From Comamonas testosteroni TK102 (GTDB lineage: Bacteria > Pseudomonadota > Gammaproteobacteria > Burkholderiales > Burkholderiaceae_C): DNA of 64,000 nt. How positions within the stretch are numbered: position 1 is the stretch's first letter; each line of letters starts with the position of its first letter. The notes under the pieces are model-generated. The model did no database searches. It was not told where the DNA came from and was given only the letters and a program-made list of their open reading frames with translations. The stretch covers positions 1,736,001 through 1,800,000 of the forward strand of contig NZ_CP006704.1 in the NCBI RefSeq assembly GCF_000739375.1. The letters are read 5' to 3'. Positions 10,993-20,714 of this stretch are shown here, one piece after another. The translations under genes were made by a program, and so were the position numbers.

Positions 10993-12237
10993 ATGAAACA
11001 AGTCTGGATACTCAACCACTACGCTCAGGAGCCGGGCGGTGCCGGTGGCACGCGGCATTTCCACCTAGCAGAGCATCTGCTGGCCCATGGCTGGCATACC
11101 ACGATCATTGCTGCGAGCGTGGACCATGCGACTGGCCGCCAGCGGCTGGGGTCGCACGAGGCCCAGCGCCACGAGACGATCCGGGGCGTGCCCTTCCTCT
11201 GGGTAAAGACGCCCGCCTACGCCGGCAACGGTGGCAGCCGCGTACGCAACATGCTCGCCTATACTTGGGGGACGCTGCGTCGGCGCAGCCTAGCGGTGTT
11301 GCCGCGGCCCGATGTGGTGATCGGCTCTAGCGTGCACCCGTTTGCTGCGGTGGCCGGCGCGCTTCTTGCCAGGCGGTACCGTGTGCCCTTCATCTTCGAG
11401 GTGCGCGACCTGTGGCCGCAGACGCTGGTGGATATGGGACGCCTGCGCGATGGGGCCGTCCTCACCCGCGTGCTGCGCGGGCTGGAGCTGTGGCTTTATC
11501 GGCGCGCAGCGCGCACCGTGGCGGTTTTGCCGTTGGCCTGGCAGTACATCGTGCCGCTGGGCATCGCCAGGGAGCGTGTTGTCTGGATTCCCAACGGGGT
11601 CGACCTCTCGTTGTTCCCGCCTGCGACACCGCCCGGGGAGCCCGAGGATGCAATCTTCACGCTGATGTATTTCGGCGCGCATGGCCAGGCTAATGGGCTG
11701 AAGACGCTGCTACAGGCGATGGCCCTGCTGCGCCTGTCGCCGCAGGGCGCGCGTATCCGGCTGCGCATGATCGGCGACGGCCCCCAGAAGCCGGAGCTAA
11801 TGGCCCAGGCGGCCGAGGACGGGCTGGACAACGTCAGCTTCGAGCCCCAGGTTGCCAAGCGTCAAATCCCGTATCTGGCAGCGCAGGCGGACATCTTCGT
11901 GATCACGGTGCTCGACCTGCCGGGGCTTTACCGCTTCGGCATCAGCATGAACAAGCTGTTCGACTATCTCGCCGCAGGGCGGCCCATCGTCATGGCCTCG
12001 GGTGCTGCGAACAACCCCGTTGCCGAAGCTCGGGCCGGTCTGACGGTCCCTCCGGGAGATCCCCAGGCCCTGGCGGAAGCCATCCTGCAGATGGCTGCAA
12101 CGCCCCTGGCCGAGCGCCAGCGCATGGGTGCCGCAGGGCGCCAGTATGTGGAGCAGCACCATGGCTTCGGACAGTTGGCGGGGCGGTTGGCCGAGGTGCT
12201 GGACACGGTCCGCTCTGAGCCGGGAGGACGGTCGTGA
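10993..12237 (+). CDS. Glycosyltransferase family 4 (WbuB-like)
   Basis: A 414-aa GT-B glycosyltransferase. The N-terminal donor-independent half opens VWILNHYAQEPGGAGGTRHF. The C-terminal half has IPNGVD, a GDGPQ nucleotide-sugar loop, and an E-x7-E-like region ending in FDYLAAGRP. It resembles WbuB-type enzymes that add N-acetylhexosamine derivatives such as L-FucNAc. It is the only ordinary glycosyltransferase visible in the locus. Its composition is much more GC-rich than that of wzx and wzy, marking a junction around 10.8-11.0 kb. The stop overlaps the start of the next gene by 4 bp. Confidence 0.85.
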   Translation: MKQVWILNHYAQEPGGAGGTRHFHLAEHLLAHGWHTTIIAASVDHATGRQRLGSHEAQRHETIRGVPFLWVKTPAYAGNGGSRVRNMLAYTWGTLRRRSLAVLPRPDVVIGSSVHPFAAVAGALLARRYRVPFIFEVRDLWPQTLVDMGRLRDGAVLTRVLRGLELWLYRRAARTVAVLPLAWQYIVPLGIARERVVWIPNGVDLSLFPPATPPGEPEDAIFTLMYFGAHGQANGLKTLLQAMALLRLSPQGARIRLRMIGDGPQKPELMAQAAEDGLDNVSFEPQVAKRQIPYLAAQADIFVITVLDLPGLYRFGISMNKLFDYLAAGRPIVMASGAANNPVAEARAGLTVPPGDPQALAEAILQMAATPLAERQRMGAAGRQYVEQHHGFGQLAGRLAEVLDTVRSEPGGRS

Positions 12238-12824
12238 AACGTTGCTTCGATTTCATCGTTGCCTTGTGCGGACTCGTGCTGCTGTCGCTGCCGTTGCTGT
12301 TGCTGGTGATTTTGGTGCGCCGCAAGCTGGGCAGTCCGGTGTTCTTTTGCCAGACACGGCCGGGCAGGGATGGCCGGCCCTTTCGGATGCTGAAGTTCCG
12401 CACCATGACGGACGCCCGTTGCACCGACGGACAGTTGTTGCCGGATGCTGAGCGCCTTACGTCGTTCGGCCGCTTCCTGCGGGCCAGCAGCCTAGATGAG
12501 CTCCCCGAGTTGTGGAATGTGCTCAAAGGCGACATGAGCCTGGTTGGCCCGCGCCCCCTGCTGATGGAGTATTTGCCGCTCTATACGCCTGAGCAAGCGC
12601 GTCGCCATGAGGTGCGTCCCGGCATCACCGGCTGGGCGCAGGTCAATGGGCGCAACGCGCTCAGCTGGGAAGCGAAGTTCCAGCTGGATGTTTGGTACGT
12701 GGACCACCGCACACTGTGGCTGGATATCCGCATTCTGTGGCTGACGGTGAAGAAAGTGCTAGTGCGCGAGGGTATCAGCGCGACGGGCGAGGCGACCATG
12801 CCGCGCTATACCGGTGAAAAATGA
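12234..12824 (+). CDS. PglC/WbpL-like phosphoglycosyl transferase (initiating enzyme)
   Basis: A 196-aa monotopic polyprenyl-phosphate phosphoglycosyl transferase. One re-entrant hydrophobic segment at residues 5-27 precedes the bacterial sugar transferase domain. Visible motifs are MLKFRTM, the catalytic Asp-Glu dyad in SSLDELPEL, LVGPRP, and GITGWAQVNGRN. The short form lacks the extra N-terminal helices of WbaP. It would move a phospho-sugar onto undecaprenyl phosphate and start the repeat unit. Neighbouring PglD/E/F-like genes point to UDP-diacetylbacillosamine as donor, as for Campylobacter PglC. That specificity is inferred from context. Confidence 0.88.
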   Translation: MKRCFDFIVALCGLVLLSLPLLLLVILVRRKLGSPVFFCQTRPGRDGRPFRMLKFRTMTDARCTDGQLLPDAERLTSFGRFLRASSLDELPELWNVLKGDMSLVGPRPLLMEYLPLYTPEQARRHEVRPGITGWAQVNGRNALSWEAKFQLDVWYVDHRTLWLDIRILWLTVKKVLVREGISATGEATMPRYTGEK

Positions 12825-12930
12825 TAGCGGTTTGCGCCTGTTCACCGAGGATTTCATTGTCAAAGCCATTCATAGCCATGACGCAGATAGCGCTGGTAGC
12901 TATCAAAAATTAAGCTTTCAGGAGATCTCA

Positions 12931-13593
12931 ATGCCACCACATGACCTGTATGGCGTCTATGGCGCCAGCGGCTGCGGCCGCGGCGTGATGCCGCTGGCAC
13001 GACAGCAACTTGCGCAGGCGGGCGTGCCCGTCGAGCGTCTGGTCTTCATCGATGATGCGCCGCCTGCGGAGCGGATCAACGGCCACCGGCTGCTGAGCTA
13101 TGCCCAGTTTCTGGCCGAGCCTGCCGCGGAGCGCCATGCGGTGCTGGCCGTCGCCAATGGAGCGGTGCGCGAGCGCCTGGCGCTTCGCTGTGAGCAGGAC
13201 GGCGTGCTCACTTGGAGCGTGGCCGCCGCCAATGTGGTGCGGATGGATGAGGTGCAGCTGGGTGAGGGCGCGGTGCTCTGCCCCTTCGCCACGCTGACTA
13301 GCAATATCCGCATAGGCCGGCACTTCCACGCCAACCTCTACAGCTATGTGGAGCACGACTGCATCGTGGGTGACTTCGTTACCTTCGCGCCGGGCGTGCA
13401 CTGCAACGGCAACGTAGTGGTAGAGGACCACGCCTACATCGGCGCCGGCGCCATCCTCAAGCAGGGTCGGCCGGACGAGCCGCTGGTGATAGGCCGCGGC
13501 GCGGTCGTGGGCATGGGCGCGGTGGTCACCAAGAGCGTGGCGCCCGGCACAACTGTGGTCGGCAATCCCGCGCGGCCGCTGCAAAAGGCCTGA
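12931..13593 (+). CDS. PglD-like sugar N-acetyltransferase
   Basis: A 220-aa protein with an N-terminal PglD-type Rossmann-like domain (LYGVYGASGCGRGVMPLAR) and a C-terminal left-handed beta-helix of hexapeptide repeats (for example AYIGAGAILKQ, GRGAVVGMGAVV). PglD acetylates the 4-amino group of UDP-4-amino-sugar to give UDP-N,N'-diacetylbacillosamine. ATG 12931 follows a CAGGAG ribosome site. The longer frame from 12814 overlaps the previous gene and has no such site. It sits between the PglC-like and PglE-like genes. Confidence 0.85.
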   Translation: MPPHDLYGVYGASGCGRGVMPLARQQLAQAGVPVERLVFIDDAPPAERINGHRLLSYAQFLAEPAAERHAVLAVANGAVRERLALRCEQDGVLTWSVAAANVVRMDEVQLGEGAVLCPFATLTSNIRIGRHFHANLYSYVEHDCIVGDFVTFAPGVHCNGNVVVEDHAYIGAGAILKQGRPDEPLVIGRGAVVGMGAVVTKSVAPGTTVVGNPARPLQKA

Positions 13594-13638
13594 TGGGTCT
13601 TCTCCTTTGGTTCATCCCCGTTTTCAAGTGTTCATACC

Positions 13639-14841
13639 ATGCTCAATACCCCGTTTTCCCCCTGGCCCAGCTTTACTCCAGAGGAGTCCGAAGCCGTGTG
13701 CCGCGTCCTGCAATCGAATCAGGTGAACTACTGGACCGGCATCGAGTGCCGCGAGTTCGAGAAGGAGTTCGCCGCTTGGGTAGGCGTTCCGCATGCAGTA
13801 GCGTTGGCCAACGGTACGCTAGCGCTGGACATTGCGCTCAAGGCCTTAGGCATAGGCAGTGGTGATGAGGTGATCGTAACGCCGCGTACCTTTATTGCCA
13901 GCGTCTCTTGTGTAGTTAATGCAGGAGCTACACCGGTGTTCGCGGATGTGGACCCCGATAGCGGTAATGTGTCCGCTGCCACCATTGCCAGAGTTCTCAG
14001 TCCCCGCACGAGAGCCGTTATCTGTGTGCACCTGGCAGGCTGGCCTTGCGATATGGATCCGATCATGGAGCTTGCAACAGCCAATGGCTTCTATGTGATT
14101 GAGGACTGCGCGCAAGCGCACGGTGCAAGATATAAAGGCCGATCAGTAGGTGCCATCGGACATATTGGAGCCTGGTCTTTCTGCCAAGACAAGATCATGA
14201 GTACAGGTGGCGAGGGTGGGATGGTTACAACCAACGACGTGGCCTTGGCGCGCGCGATGTGGGAGTACAAAGACCATGGTAAAAGCTACGAGGCAGTATT
14301 CGAACGCCAGCATCCGCCAGGATTTCGATGGCTACATGAGAGTTTTGGGACCAATTGGCGAATGCTGGAAATGCAAGCCGCCATAGGTCGTATCCAGCTC
14401 CGGCGCATGACGGAATGGACTTTGCAGCGAATGGCCAATGCATATCACTTTTTTTCCGTCTGTAGACGGCATTCAGCGGTGCGCGTGCCGGATTTCTCTG
14501 TCATGCCGGTTGGTAGCTTGCATGCATATTACAAGCTTTACCTATATGTCAAACCCAATAATTTAGCGCCGGGCTGGAACCGCAACAGAATCATTGAGAC
14601 TTTGGTGGGAGAAGGCGTGCCTTGCTACCAAGGCAGCTGCTCCGAGGTTTACTTGGAGAAAGCCTTCGACGGTACTGGCTGGCGTCCACCGAGCCGTCTG
14701 CCAGTTGCTCAAGAACTTGGAGAGACAAGTTTAATGTTGCTGGTGCATCCAACACTGACGTCCGAAGAAGTACATAAGACTGGCCTTGCGCTCGATAAGG
14801 TGCTGGCGAGTGCGTCTTTATCAATGAAAAATTGTGAATAA
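13639..14841 (+). CDS. PglE-like PLP sugar aminotransferase
   Basis: A 400-aa DegT/DnrJ/EryC1 aminotransferase. The PLP lysine is K185 in SFCQDKIMSTGGEGG, and the sugar-binding NGTLALDIAL segment is near residue 57. It would aminate the 4-keto-6-deoxy intermediate made by the membrane dehydratase downstream, giving the substrate of the PglD-like acetyltransferase. It is distinct from wlbC: the two share the fold and length but little sequence, so the locus has two independent amino-sugar branches. The gene begins 45 bp after pglD and uses ATG 13639. Confidence 0.84.
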   Translation: MLNTPFSPWPSFTPEESEAVCRVLQSNQVNYWTGIECREFEKEFAAWVGVPHAVALANGTLALDIALKALGIGSGDEVIVTPRTFIASVSCVVNAGATPVFADVDPDSGNVSAATIARVLSPRTRAVICVHLAGWPCDMDPIMELATANGFYVIEDCAQAHGARYKGRSVGAIGHIGAWSFCQDKIMSTGGEGGMVTTNDVALARAMWEYKDHGKSYEAVFERQHPPGFRWLHESFGTNWRMLEMQAAIGRIQLRRMTEWTLQRMANAYHFFSVCRRHSAVRVPDFSVMPVGSLHAYYKLYLYVKPNNLAPGWNRNRIIETLVGEGVPCYQGSCSEVYLEKAFDGTGWRPPSRLPVAQELGETSLMLLVHPTLTSEEVHKTGLALDKVLASASLSMKNCE

Positions 14842-14858
14842 TTAGCGAGAGATGGTTT

Positions 14859-14879
14859 GTATTGCTTAGTAAGCAATAC
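14859..14879 (+). terminator. 9-bp perfect hairpin after the PglE-like gene
   Basis: GTATTGCTT and AAGCAATAC form a perfect nine-base stem with a three-base loop, 17 bp after the aminotransferase stop. There is no clean T-run after it, so it could be a weak terminator or an RNA-stability element. The remainder of the 14842-15140 gap shows no gene I can support. Confidence 0.35.
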
Positions 14880-15140
14880 CGCTTATTTACGCTTCGCTGC
14901 TGTCATTTGACCTGCTCCGGTTAATCGGCCTAGCAATCCGACCTCATAGCGCTGCAGGCTGGCAAAAAAATAACATTAGTAGTATCCGATTTCGGAATCG
15001 GTATTAATGGTCAATTGAGCACCAGGCATATCTGCGCCTCGCATCTGACGAAAGACGTTGGTTGTGTATTTCAGTCCAATTATCGTGATGCCTATAGCAG
15101 AATTTGCTCGCGGCTGCTTTAGTGACAATCGAGAGAAAAT

Positions 15141-17153
15141 ATGTGGAATAAAAAATCACTAGTTGAACTACTGGTGCACATGCCGCGCTCAACAAAGCGT
15201 CTCATTGCGCTGGCTGTCGATACCTTAATCTGTATCTCTACTGTTTGGTTGGCGCTCTGTTTGCGATTGGAGGATTGGGTTTTCCTACAGCCGCAGCACA
15301 TTAGTGCTGCTCTGCTCGCAGTCACTTTGTTTATTCCCATATTTTACTGGTTTGGGCTGTATGCTAGTGTCTCTCGATACGCAGGATGGCAAGACATGCT
15401 TGCTTTATTACGTGCGTTCGCGCTATATGCGATTACCTATTGTTTTATATTTACTGTAATTGGGGTTGATGGACTACCAAGAGCCATAGGCATCCAGCAA
15501 CCGTTGCTCATGCTGTTCGGCATTGGCGCAAGCCGTGTTATGGCGCGTTTTTTGCTAAGCAATATTACCCACACGAGAATTAATCAGTATAAGGTGCCTG
15601 GAGTACTTATATTTGGCGCCGGCTCAGCCGGAAGGCGACTTGCGTCAGCGCTTCAAAATTCTCCGGAAAATCGCCTGATAGGTTTTATTGACGACGATCC
15701 AACCCTGCAAGGCCGCCATTTAAACATGGTGCCTGTCTATGCGCCGTCCGACTTGATGAATTTAGTTAAGATTTCTAATGTTAAGGAAATTCTATTAGCT
15801 ATTCCTTCTCTAGGTCGAAAGCGTCGGCTAGAGATTTTGAATTTTCTTCGCTCCTTCCCATTACATGTTCGCACATTGCCGAGCCTTTCAGATCTTGCGA
15901 ATGGAAAAGTGACCTTAAATGATCTGCATGAAATTGATTTCGAAGACCTTCTTGGCCGAGATGCCGTAGAGCCCGATTTTTCTCTAATGCAACGACATGT
16001 TCGAGGTAAGGTTGTTATGGTTACTGGTGCAGGCGGTTCGATCGGCAAGGAACTGTGCCGGCAGATCGTACAGTGCGAACCAAAACTTCTTTTGCTGGTG
16101 GAGATTAGCGAGTATTCCCTATATCAGGTACAGGAGGATCTGCAGGCACTATTAAACGAGCGGAGACAAGATCGTGGACCCCTCGCTGTGGAGTTGGTGC
16201 CATTGCTGGCATCAGTTACCAATGAAAGCAGGATAAACGAAATCGTCTCCACTTGGTGTCCGCAAACTGTCTATCACGCGGCCGCATATAAGCATGTTCC
16301 GCTGGTGGAACACAACATGCTGGAGGGGGTGCGTAATAACGTTTGGGGCACATGGATCTGTGCTCGTGTTGCTGCAGCCAAAGGCGTCAAAAACTTCGTG
16401 CTCATCAGTACAGATAAGGCTGTGAGGCCCACAAACGTGATGGGCGCTAGCAAACGATTAGCGGAAATGGTGCTGCAGGCAATGGCGCATCACTCAGGCA
16501 TTTCGACTTGCTTCACGATGGTTCGGTTTGGCAATGTACTTGGCTCTTCCGGCTCAGTGGTTCCACTTTTCAGAAAGCAGATCGCTAACCAAGGTCCCAT
16601 AACACTTACTCACGCCAGCATCACTAGGTATTTCATGACTATTCCAGAAGCCTCGCAACTTGTCATGCAGGCTGGCGCTATGGCTAGTGGCGGAGAGGTA
16701 TTTGTGCTCGACATGGGAGAGCCGGTGCGGATTTATGACTTGGCTTGCCGCTTGGTTGAGCTTTCGGGGCTACGAGTGCGTGACAGCAAAAATCCTCATG
16801 GAGATATAGAGATAAATATCACTGGACTACGCCCTGGTGAGAAGCTTTATGAGGAGTTACTGATTGGTGATGGTGCACAGCCGACAAGTCATTCAAGAAT
16901 TTTGAAGGCGCACGAATCTTTTTTGGACTGGAATCAGCTTGAGCCTAAGCTCAATATGTTGGAGTCATACATATCCGCATCAGATATGGAGGCGGTAAGA
17001 AAATTACTCATGAATGTAGTTTCTGGGTACAAACCAGTCAATGAAGTGGTTGATTTAGTTTACCAGCAATGCGAACGTGAACGAGGTATTAGAGAGCTGG
17101 TAAGACAAAAGGAGCCTTATGCACTGTTTGTTTCAAATGTTTCTGAGGAGTAA
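15141..17153 (+). CDS. Membrane-bound UDP-GlcNAc 4,6-dehydratase (PglF/WbpM/CapD family)
   Basis: A 670-aa protein with four N-terminal membrane helices (to about residue 130) and a first Rossmann-like domain (ILIFGAGSAGRRL, near residue 157). A C-terminal catalytic short-chain dehydrogenase domain has the NAD loop VTGAGGSIGKELC. Catalytic elements are visible as STDKAVRPTNVMGASKR, where a Met-x3-Lys replaces Tyr-x3-Lys as in WbpM, FlaA1 and PglF. It makes the UDP-4-keto-6-deoxy sugar used by the PglE-like enzyme. Lower GC than the preceding block and its own 300-bp upstream gap suggest a separate promoter. Confidence 0.9.
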   Translation: MWNKKSLVELLVHMPRSTKRLIALAVDTLICISTVWLALCLRLEDWVFLQPQHISAALLAVTLFIPIFYWFGLYASVSRYAGWQDMLALLRAFALYAITYCFIFTVIGVDGLPRAIGIQQPLLMLFGIGASRVMARFLLSNITHTRINQYKVPGVLIFGAGSAGRRLASALQNSPENRLIGFIDDDPTLQGRHLNMVPVYAPSDLMNLVKISNVKEILLAIPSLGRKRRLEILNFLRSFPLHVRTLPSLSDLANGKVTLNDLHEIDFEDLLGRDAVEPDFSLMQRHVRGKVVMVTGAGGSIGKELCRQIVQCEPKLLLLVEISEYSLYQVQEDLQALLNERRQDRGPLAVELVPLLASVTNESRINEIVSTWCPQTVYHAAAYKHVPLVEHNMLEGVRNNVWGTWICARVAAAKGVKNFVLISTDKAVRPTNVMGASKRLAEMVLQAMAHHSGISTCFTMVRFGNVLGSSGSVVPLFRKQIANQGPITLTHASITRYFMTIPEASQLVMQAGAMASGGEVFVLDMGEPVRIYDLACRLVELSGLRVRDSKNPHGDIEINITGLRPGEKLYEELLIGDGAQPTSHSRILKAHESFLDWNQLEPKLNMLESYISASDMEAVRKLLMNVVSGYKPVNEVVDLVYQQCERERGIRELVRQKEPYALFVSNVSEE

Positions 17154-17298
17154 TGAACCCAAAAATATCAAAAAATAATAAATCAACAGCAAGGTAAATT
17201 CTGAACATTTGATGTTATAGAGATTTTATGCCGTAAATTTCACTATTGTTACTGGTTCACCTTAGAAATTAATATTTAATTTGATTGTGGTAATCGCC

Positions 17299-18120
17299 AT
17301 GCATAAAATTGAAGCGATCAATAATATACATTCCTATGAGTCAAATGAAATTAAAGCCCTATCCGAGAAATTAATTGAGGATTTGAAAAATGGTTGTTTG
17401 GCTTTGGCATTTCAGCGAGTAGTTGCTTTTGACAGAATTAATATTATCTCATGTCTTTATTATGAGGTTCTTCTTCGGCGTTCTGTAGATTTTGAGGTTA
17501 ATTATCTGTCCTGCGGTGAAGGCATAAAAGCACTGGAGCTGATGAATAAAGTTGAGCAACTAGACTTTAGCGTGATATGGACAACTATTCATACCTTGAA
17601 GTTAAACACTCTTCAAAAAATAGGCTGTAATATTTCAGCCCTAACTTTTAAAAAAAGTAGCAACTGGAATTTTATTATTTTCTTTTTGGAAAAGAACAAG
17701 AGCATATCCGAAAGATTATTTATTGAGATAACGGAAACAAGTGAGTTTTCAGATAAAAATGAATCTTTAATTTTAATAAAGAGATTAAAAAATACTGGGG
17801 TGAAAATAGTGATTGATGATTATGGAAAATATAATAGTAATACTGAATTGATTGAACTAATAAACCCCGACGTTGTTAAAATAGATAGATCTCTGTTGGC
17901 TAAATCTCGTGATTCAATTTTTCTTCTTAAGAAAGTTATTGAATCATGTCATAGGGTAACTGACTGCGTTATAGTCGAAGGTGTCGAAAGTGAACTTGAT
18001 TTAAAAATTGCTCATAATGCTGGTGCTCAAGGAGTGCAAGGTTTTTATATCCATCGACCAACTTTGAGAACTGAATGGATTAGCAAAAGTATAGTAAAAG
18101 TTACGAATATATTCGTGTAG
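17299..18120 (+). CDS. EAL-domain cyclic-di-GMP phosphodiesterase, stand-alone
   Basis: A 273-aa single-domain EAL protein. The signature reads EVLLR instead of EALLR. The other expected residues are present: Asn in CNISAL, Glu in IEITET, the Asp pair in IDDYG, Lys in VKIDRSL, Glu in VEGVE, and Gln in QGFY. It could therefore still hydrolyse c-di-GMP, though the motif is slightly degenerate. ATG 17299 is chosen over TTG 17281. The gene is very AT-rich compared with the polysaccharide locus and starts an AT-rich zone. A link to exopolysaccharide control is plausible but only positional. Confidence 0.75.
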   Translation: MHKIEAINNIHSYESNEIKALSEKLIEDLKNGCLALAFQRVVAFDRINIISCLYYEVLLRRSVDFEVNYLSCGEGIKALELMNKVEQLDFSVIWTTIHTLKLNTLQKIGCNISALTFKKSSNWNFIIFFLEKNKSISERLFIEITETSEFSDKNESLILIKRLKNTGVKIVIDDYGKYNSNTELIELINPDVVKIDRSLLAKSRDSIFLLKKVIESCHRVTDCVIVEGVESELDLKIAHNAGAQGVQGFYIHRPTLRTEWISKSIVKVTNIFV

Positions 18121-18185
18121 ACGAAGCTCTTATCAATTATTTTGAAGATTGCGTCTTAATATCATAATTAATGATATTGTAGTTT

Positions 18186-18883
18186 GGCGCTGTTGCATAA
18201 AACCTGTTTGAAACGAGCTACCCAACACCCTAGCGTGGCTATTGCACGGCTGCCGTTTGAGGACGCCCCAGTTCAGTGAAGCGATTCAATATGGTTGCTC
18301 GGATATGCAGCTCATTCACTTGGCGTTCAAAGGTTCGGGACATCACACGCTCGCCCAGGCGCTTGATGCAATTCATCTTGGTTTCCACCGAGCTTCGCCG
18401 GTGATAGCCACTCCAGCGCTTCCAGATGCTTAGCCCCAACCGCTTGCATGCGGCAATCGCTGCATTGCGATGTTCAGAGACGCTACTTTTGCGGATGCGT
18501 GCATTCTTTCGAGGTGGAATGACTGGAGTCGCTCCGCACCTCGTCACTGCTTCATGGACTGGCTGTGTCTCGTAAGCTCCATCGTCTGTCAGGCTGTCAA
18601 GCACTTCATCTTTCGGTAACTGCCGCATGGTCAGGCCAAACATATTCTTGAGCGGCAAGTAAAACTGGATGGCAGCATCCGAGAATTTCGGGCTACGCCC
18701 ACGTTTGCCGCTGGCCGCGGCAAACCATTGCATGCACTTGTCGAACCAGATGGTCAACGAGCCTCGTGACTTCAAAGCTGCGTTGTAGCTGAGCCAGTTG
18801 GTGGTGTGCGGTAGCGGGGCTTACTGGGCTGGCTCATGACTTGAGCCTAGCGTTTACGACTCGCCGATTTCTGCAACAACGCC
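18186..18883 (-). mobile_element. IS5-family element, internally deleted copy A (698 bp)
   Basis: Imperfect terminal inverted repeats are visible: GGCGCTGTTGCATAAAAC at the left and, reading inward on the other strand, GGCGTTGTTGCAGAAATC at the right. Copy B at 19715-20767 carries the same family of transposase and is about 355 bp longer, so copy A has lost an internal block. I see no clear target duplication. The element lies directly after the EAL gene and in opposite orientation to copy B. Confidence 0.75.
18239..18837 (-). pseudogene. IS5-family transposase remnant (copy A)
   Basis: The open part (18239-18775) encodes an IS5-type transposase: a start-proximal GSLTIWFDKCMQWFAAASGKRGR and a C-terminal ERQVNELHIRA. 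Against copy B, the middle of the protein with the first catalytic Asp region is missing. The sequence jumps from the LTMRQL region to DEVLDSLTDDGAYETQPV without losing frame. The true ATG at 18837 is cut off from this frame by a 2-bp insertion (CGCACACC where copy B has TGCACC). The protein cannot be an active transposase. Confidence 0.8.
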
Positions 18884-19080
18884 AGATCAATTTGCTTCTG
18901 TTATCAAGAATATTTTTTAAAAGATAGCTTCTATAGAATTATTGATAATATAAATTCTCTATTTGCTGCATAAATTCTCCAGGATGGCAGCTTTCATTTT
19001 GCATTTTTTAATGATTTGGCTTGGTTTTTGTGTATCTATTGTATTATATTCGGCTAGTCTAAACTTGGAGAGAAAGATAG

Positions 19081-19395
19081 ATGGCAGATCAAAACAAGAT
19101 AGATTGTGAGATAAATTTTAGAGGACCAGGTCTTCGCATTGTTATAGTTGGTAGAGGTGAAACTCGCGGTAGAAGGCCTCATCTTCTTCGTTTGCGCGAG
19201 AGCGTCTATCAAGAGTTGAAGCAGTACGCTGATGGTCAGACTTATCTATTGGTTGAGTTAGCCTTACGCAAGATGATTGATGAGCTAAAGCGAAGGCCTA
19301 TATCTGAAGTCGAAATAATCCAAGCACATGATTTTGATGCTACGCCTGAAGACATTCGGTTGCTTGCATTAAATAAAGGATCTGCTGATAATTAG
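19081..19395 (+). CDS. Small protein of unknown function, possible ribbon-helix-helix type
   Basis: A 104-aa protein with a good ribosome site (GGAGAG about 10 bp before the ATG), so I take it as a real gene although I do not recognise it. The central part (HLLRLRESVYQELKQYADGQ, then LLVELALRKMIDELKRR) has the spacing of a CopG/Arc ribbon-helix-helix domain, with a basic RGETRGRR stretch before it. That is a suggestion, not an identification. It is isolated between two broken IS5 copies in AT-rich DNA, which supports horizontal origin. Confidence 0.5.
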   Translation: MADQNKIDCEINFRGPGLRIVIVGRGETRGRRPHLLRLRESVYQELKQYADGQTYLLVELALRKMIDELKRRPISEVEIIQAHDFDATPEDIRLLALNKGSADN

Positions 19396-19714
19396 CTAAT
19401 TAAAGAATTTTTAAATTATTTTATTTCTCCAATATTTATTATTGGAGATTTATTTTAATTTAAATGCAAAATATATTAAAATTCTGTAAACTATTAGTAT
19501 ATGTTATATTTAATTGTAAAATTATTATATTTTATGGTGCAATAAATATATATTAAAATTCTAACGTTTGTGTTTAATATAAATATTCTTTTAAATGCTA
19601 ATTTAATCTAAAATATTTATAATTGATTTTATAGGATTAGAGTATTTATTTTTAATAAAATAGAAATTAAATATTTCATTTTAAATAATCATTAAAAATT
19701 TTTACGGTGTGAAT
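19396..19714. other. AT-rich non-coding stretch
   Basis: About 320 bp of very AT-rich sequence with no reading frame I can support. It may hold a promoter or an H-NS-binding tract, but I see no specific motif. Confidence 0.6.
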
Positions 19715-19760
19715 GATGTTGTTGCATAAATCGCTATGCCGCAGGCCGTAGGCTTGCGTC

Positions 19761-20714
19761 ATGAGCCAGTTCAGCAAACCTCGCTACTGCACCACCAACT
19801 GGCCCAGCTACAACGCAGCCTTGAAGTCACGAGGCTCGTTGACCATCTGGCTCGACAAGCGCATGCAATGGTTTGCCGCGGCCAGCGGCAAACGCGGGCG
19901 AAGCCCGAAGTTCTCGGATGCAGCCATTAAGTTTTGCCTGACCATGAAGAATCTGTTCGGCTTGGCACTGCGCCAAGCCATGGGCATGGTGGAGTCCCTT
20001 TTGCATTTGTCAGGGCTGCATTGGCCCACGCCGGAATTCAGCACAGTTTGCCGCCGCCAGCGTAGCTTGCAGGTCCAAGTTCCATATCACTGCAACCAAG
20101 CAGGGCTGCATTTGCTCGTGGACTCGACGGGTATCAAGTTCTTGGGTGAAGGCGAGTGGAAATGCAAAAAAGCACGACGCTGAAGGCCGTCGTCAATGGC
20201 GCAAGCTGCACATCTGCATTGATGCGCAGACATTGCAAATACGGGCAATTTGCGTAACGAGCAATGAAGTAAGTGATGTTGTTGTCGTCGCGGAGCTACT
20301 GGAGCAAGTCCCTCTCAACGAAGCCGTGCTCAGTTTGACCGGTGATGTGGCCTATGACACACAGCCCGTGTATGAGGCGGTGATGCAGCGGGGCGCAGTC
20401 CCCATCACTCCTCCGAGAAAGAACGCCCGGATACGCAAAGGCGATGCCTTCGGGTATCGCAATGCGGCGCTCGCCGCATGCAGACGTTTGGGCGAAGGAT
20501 ATGGGAAGTGTGGAGTGGCTATCACCGGCGAAGCCTGTTGGAGAGCAAGATGAACTGCATCAAACGTCTGGGCGAGAGGGTCATATCCAGAACCTTTGAG
20601 CGCCAGGTCAATGAGTTGCATATCCGTGCTGCCATCTCAATCAATTCACAGAGCTGGGCCGCACTCAGACAGTCCACAGAGCTGGGCCGCACTCAGACAG
20701 TCGCCGTTGCATAG
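19761..20714 (+). pseudogene. IS5-family transposase with two frameshifts (copy B)
   Basis: The transposase is spread over three frames: 19761-20183 (N-terminal part with LLVDSTGIKF, the first catalytic Asp region), 20146-20553 (middle, LTGDVAYDTQPVYEAV), and 20478-20714 (C-terminal, GYHRRSLLESKMNCIKRLGE with the catalytic Glu region). Frameshifts lie near 20150-20180 and near 20500. The conserved blocks are in the right order, so this is one decayed gene. Confidence 0.82.
20647..20702 (+). repeat. Perfect 28-bp tandem duplication
   Basis: Bases 20647-20674 are repeated exactly as 20675-20702, beginning CACAGAGCTGGG and ending CAGACAGTC. The repeat lies in the transposase 3' end of IS5 copy B, probably from replication slippage. 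Confidence 0.9.

Noticed and set aside
6063..17153. A WbpI-type 2-epimerase to make the manno-configured sugar
   Set aside because: I looked for it among the polysaccharide genes and found none, so the final sugar configuration is left open.
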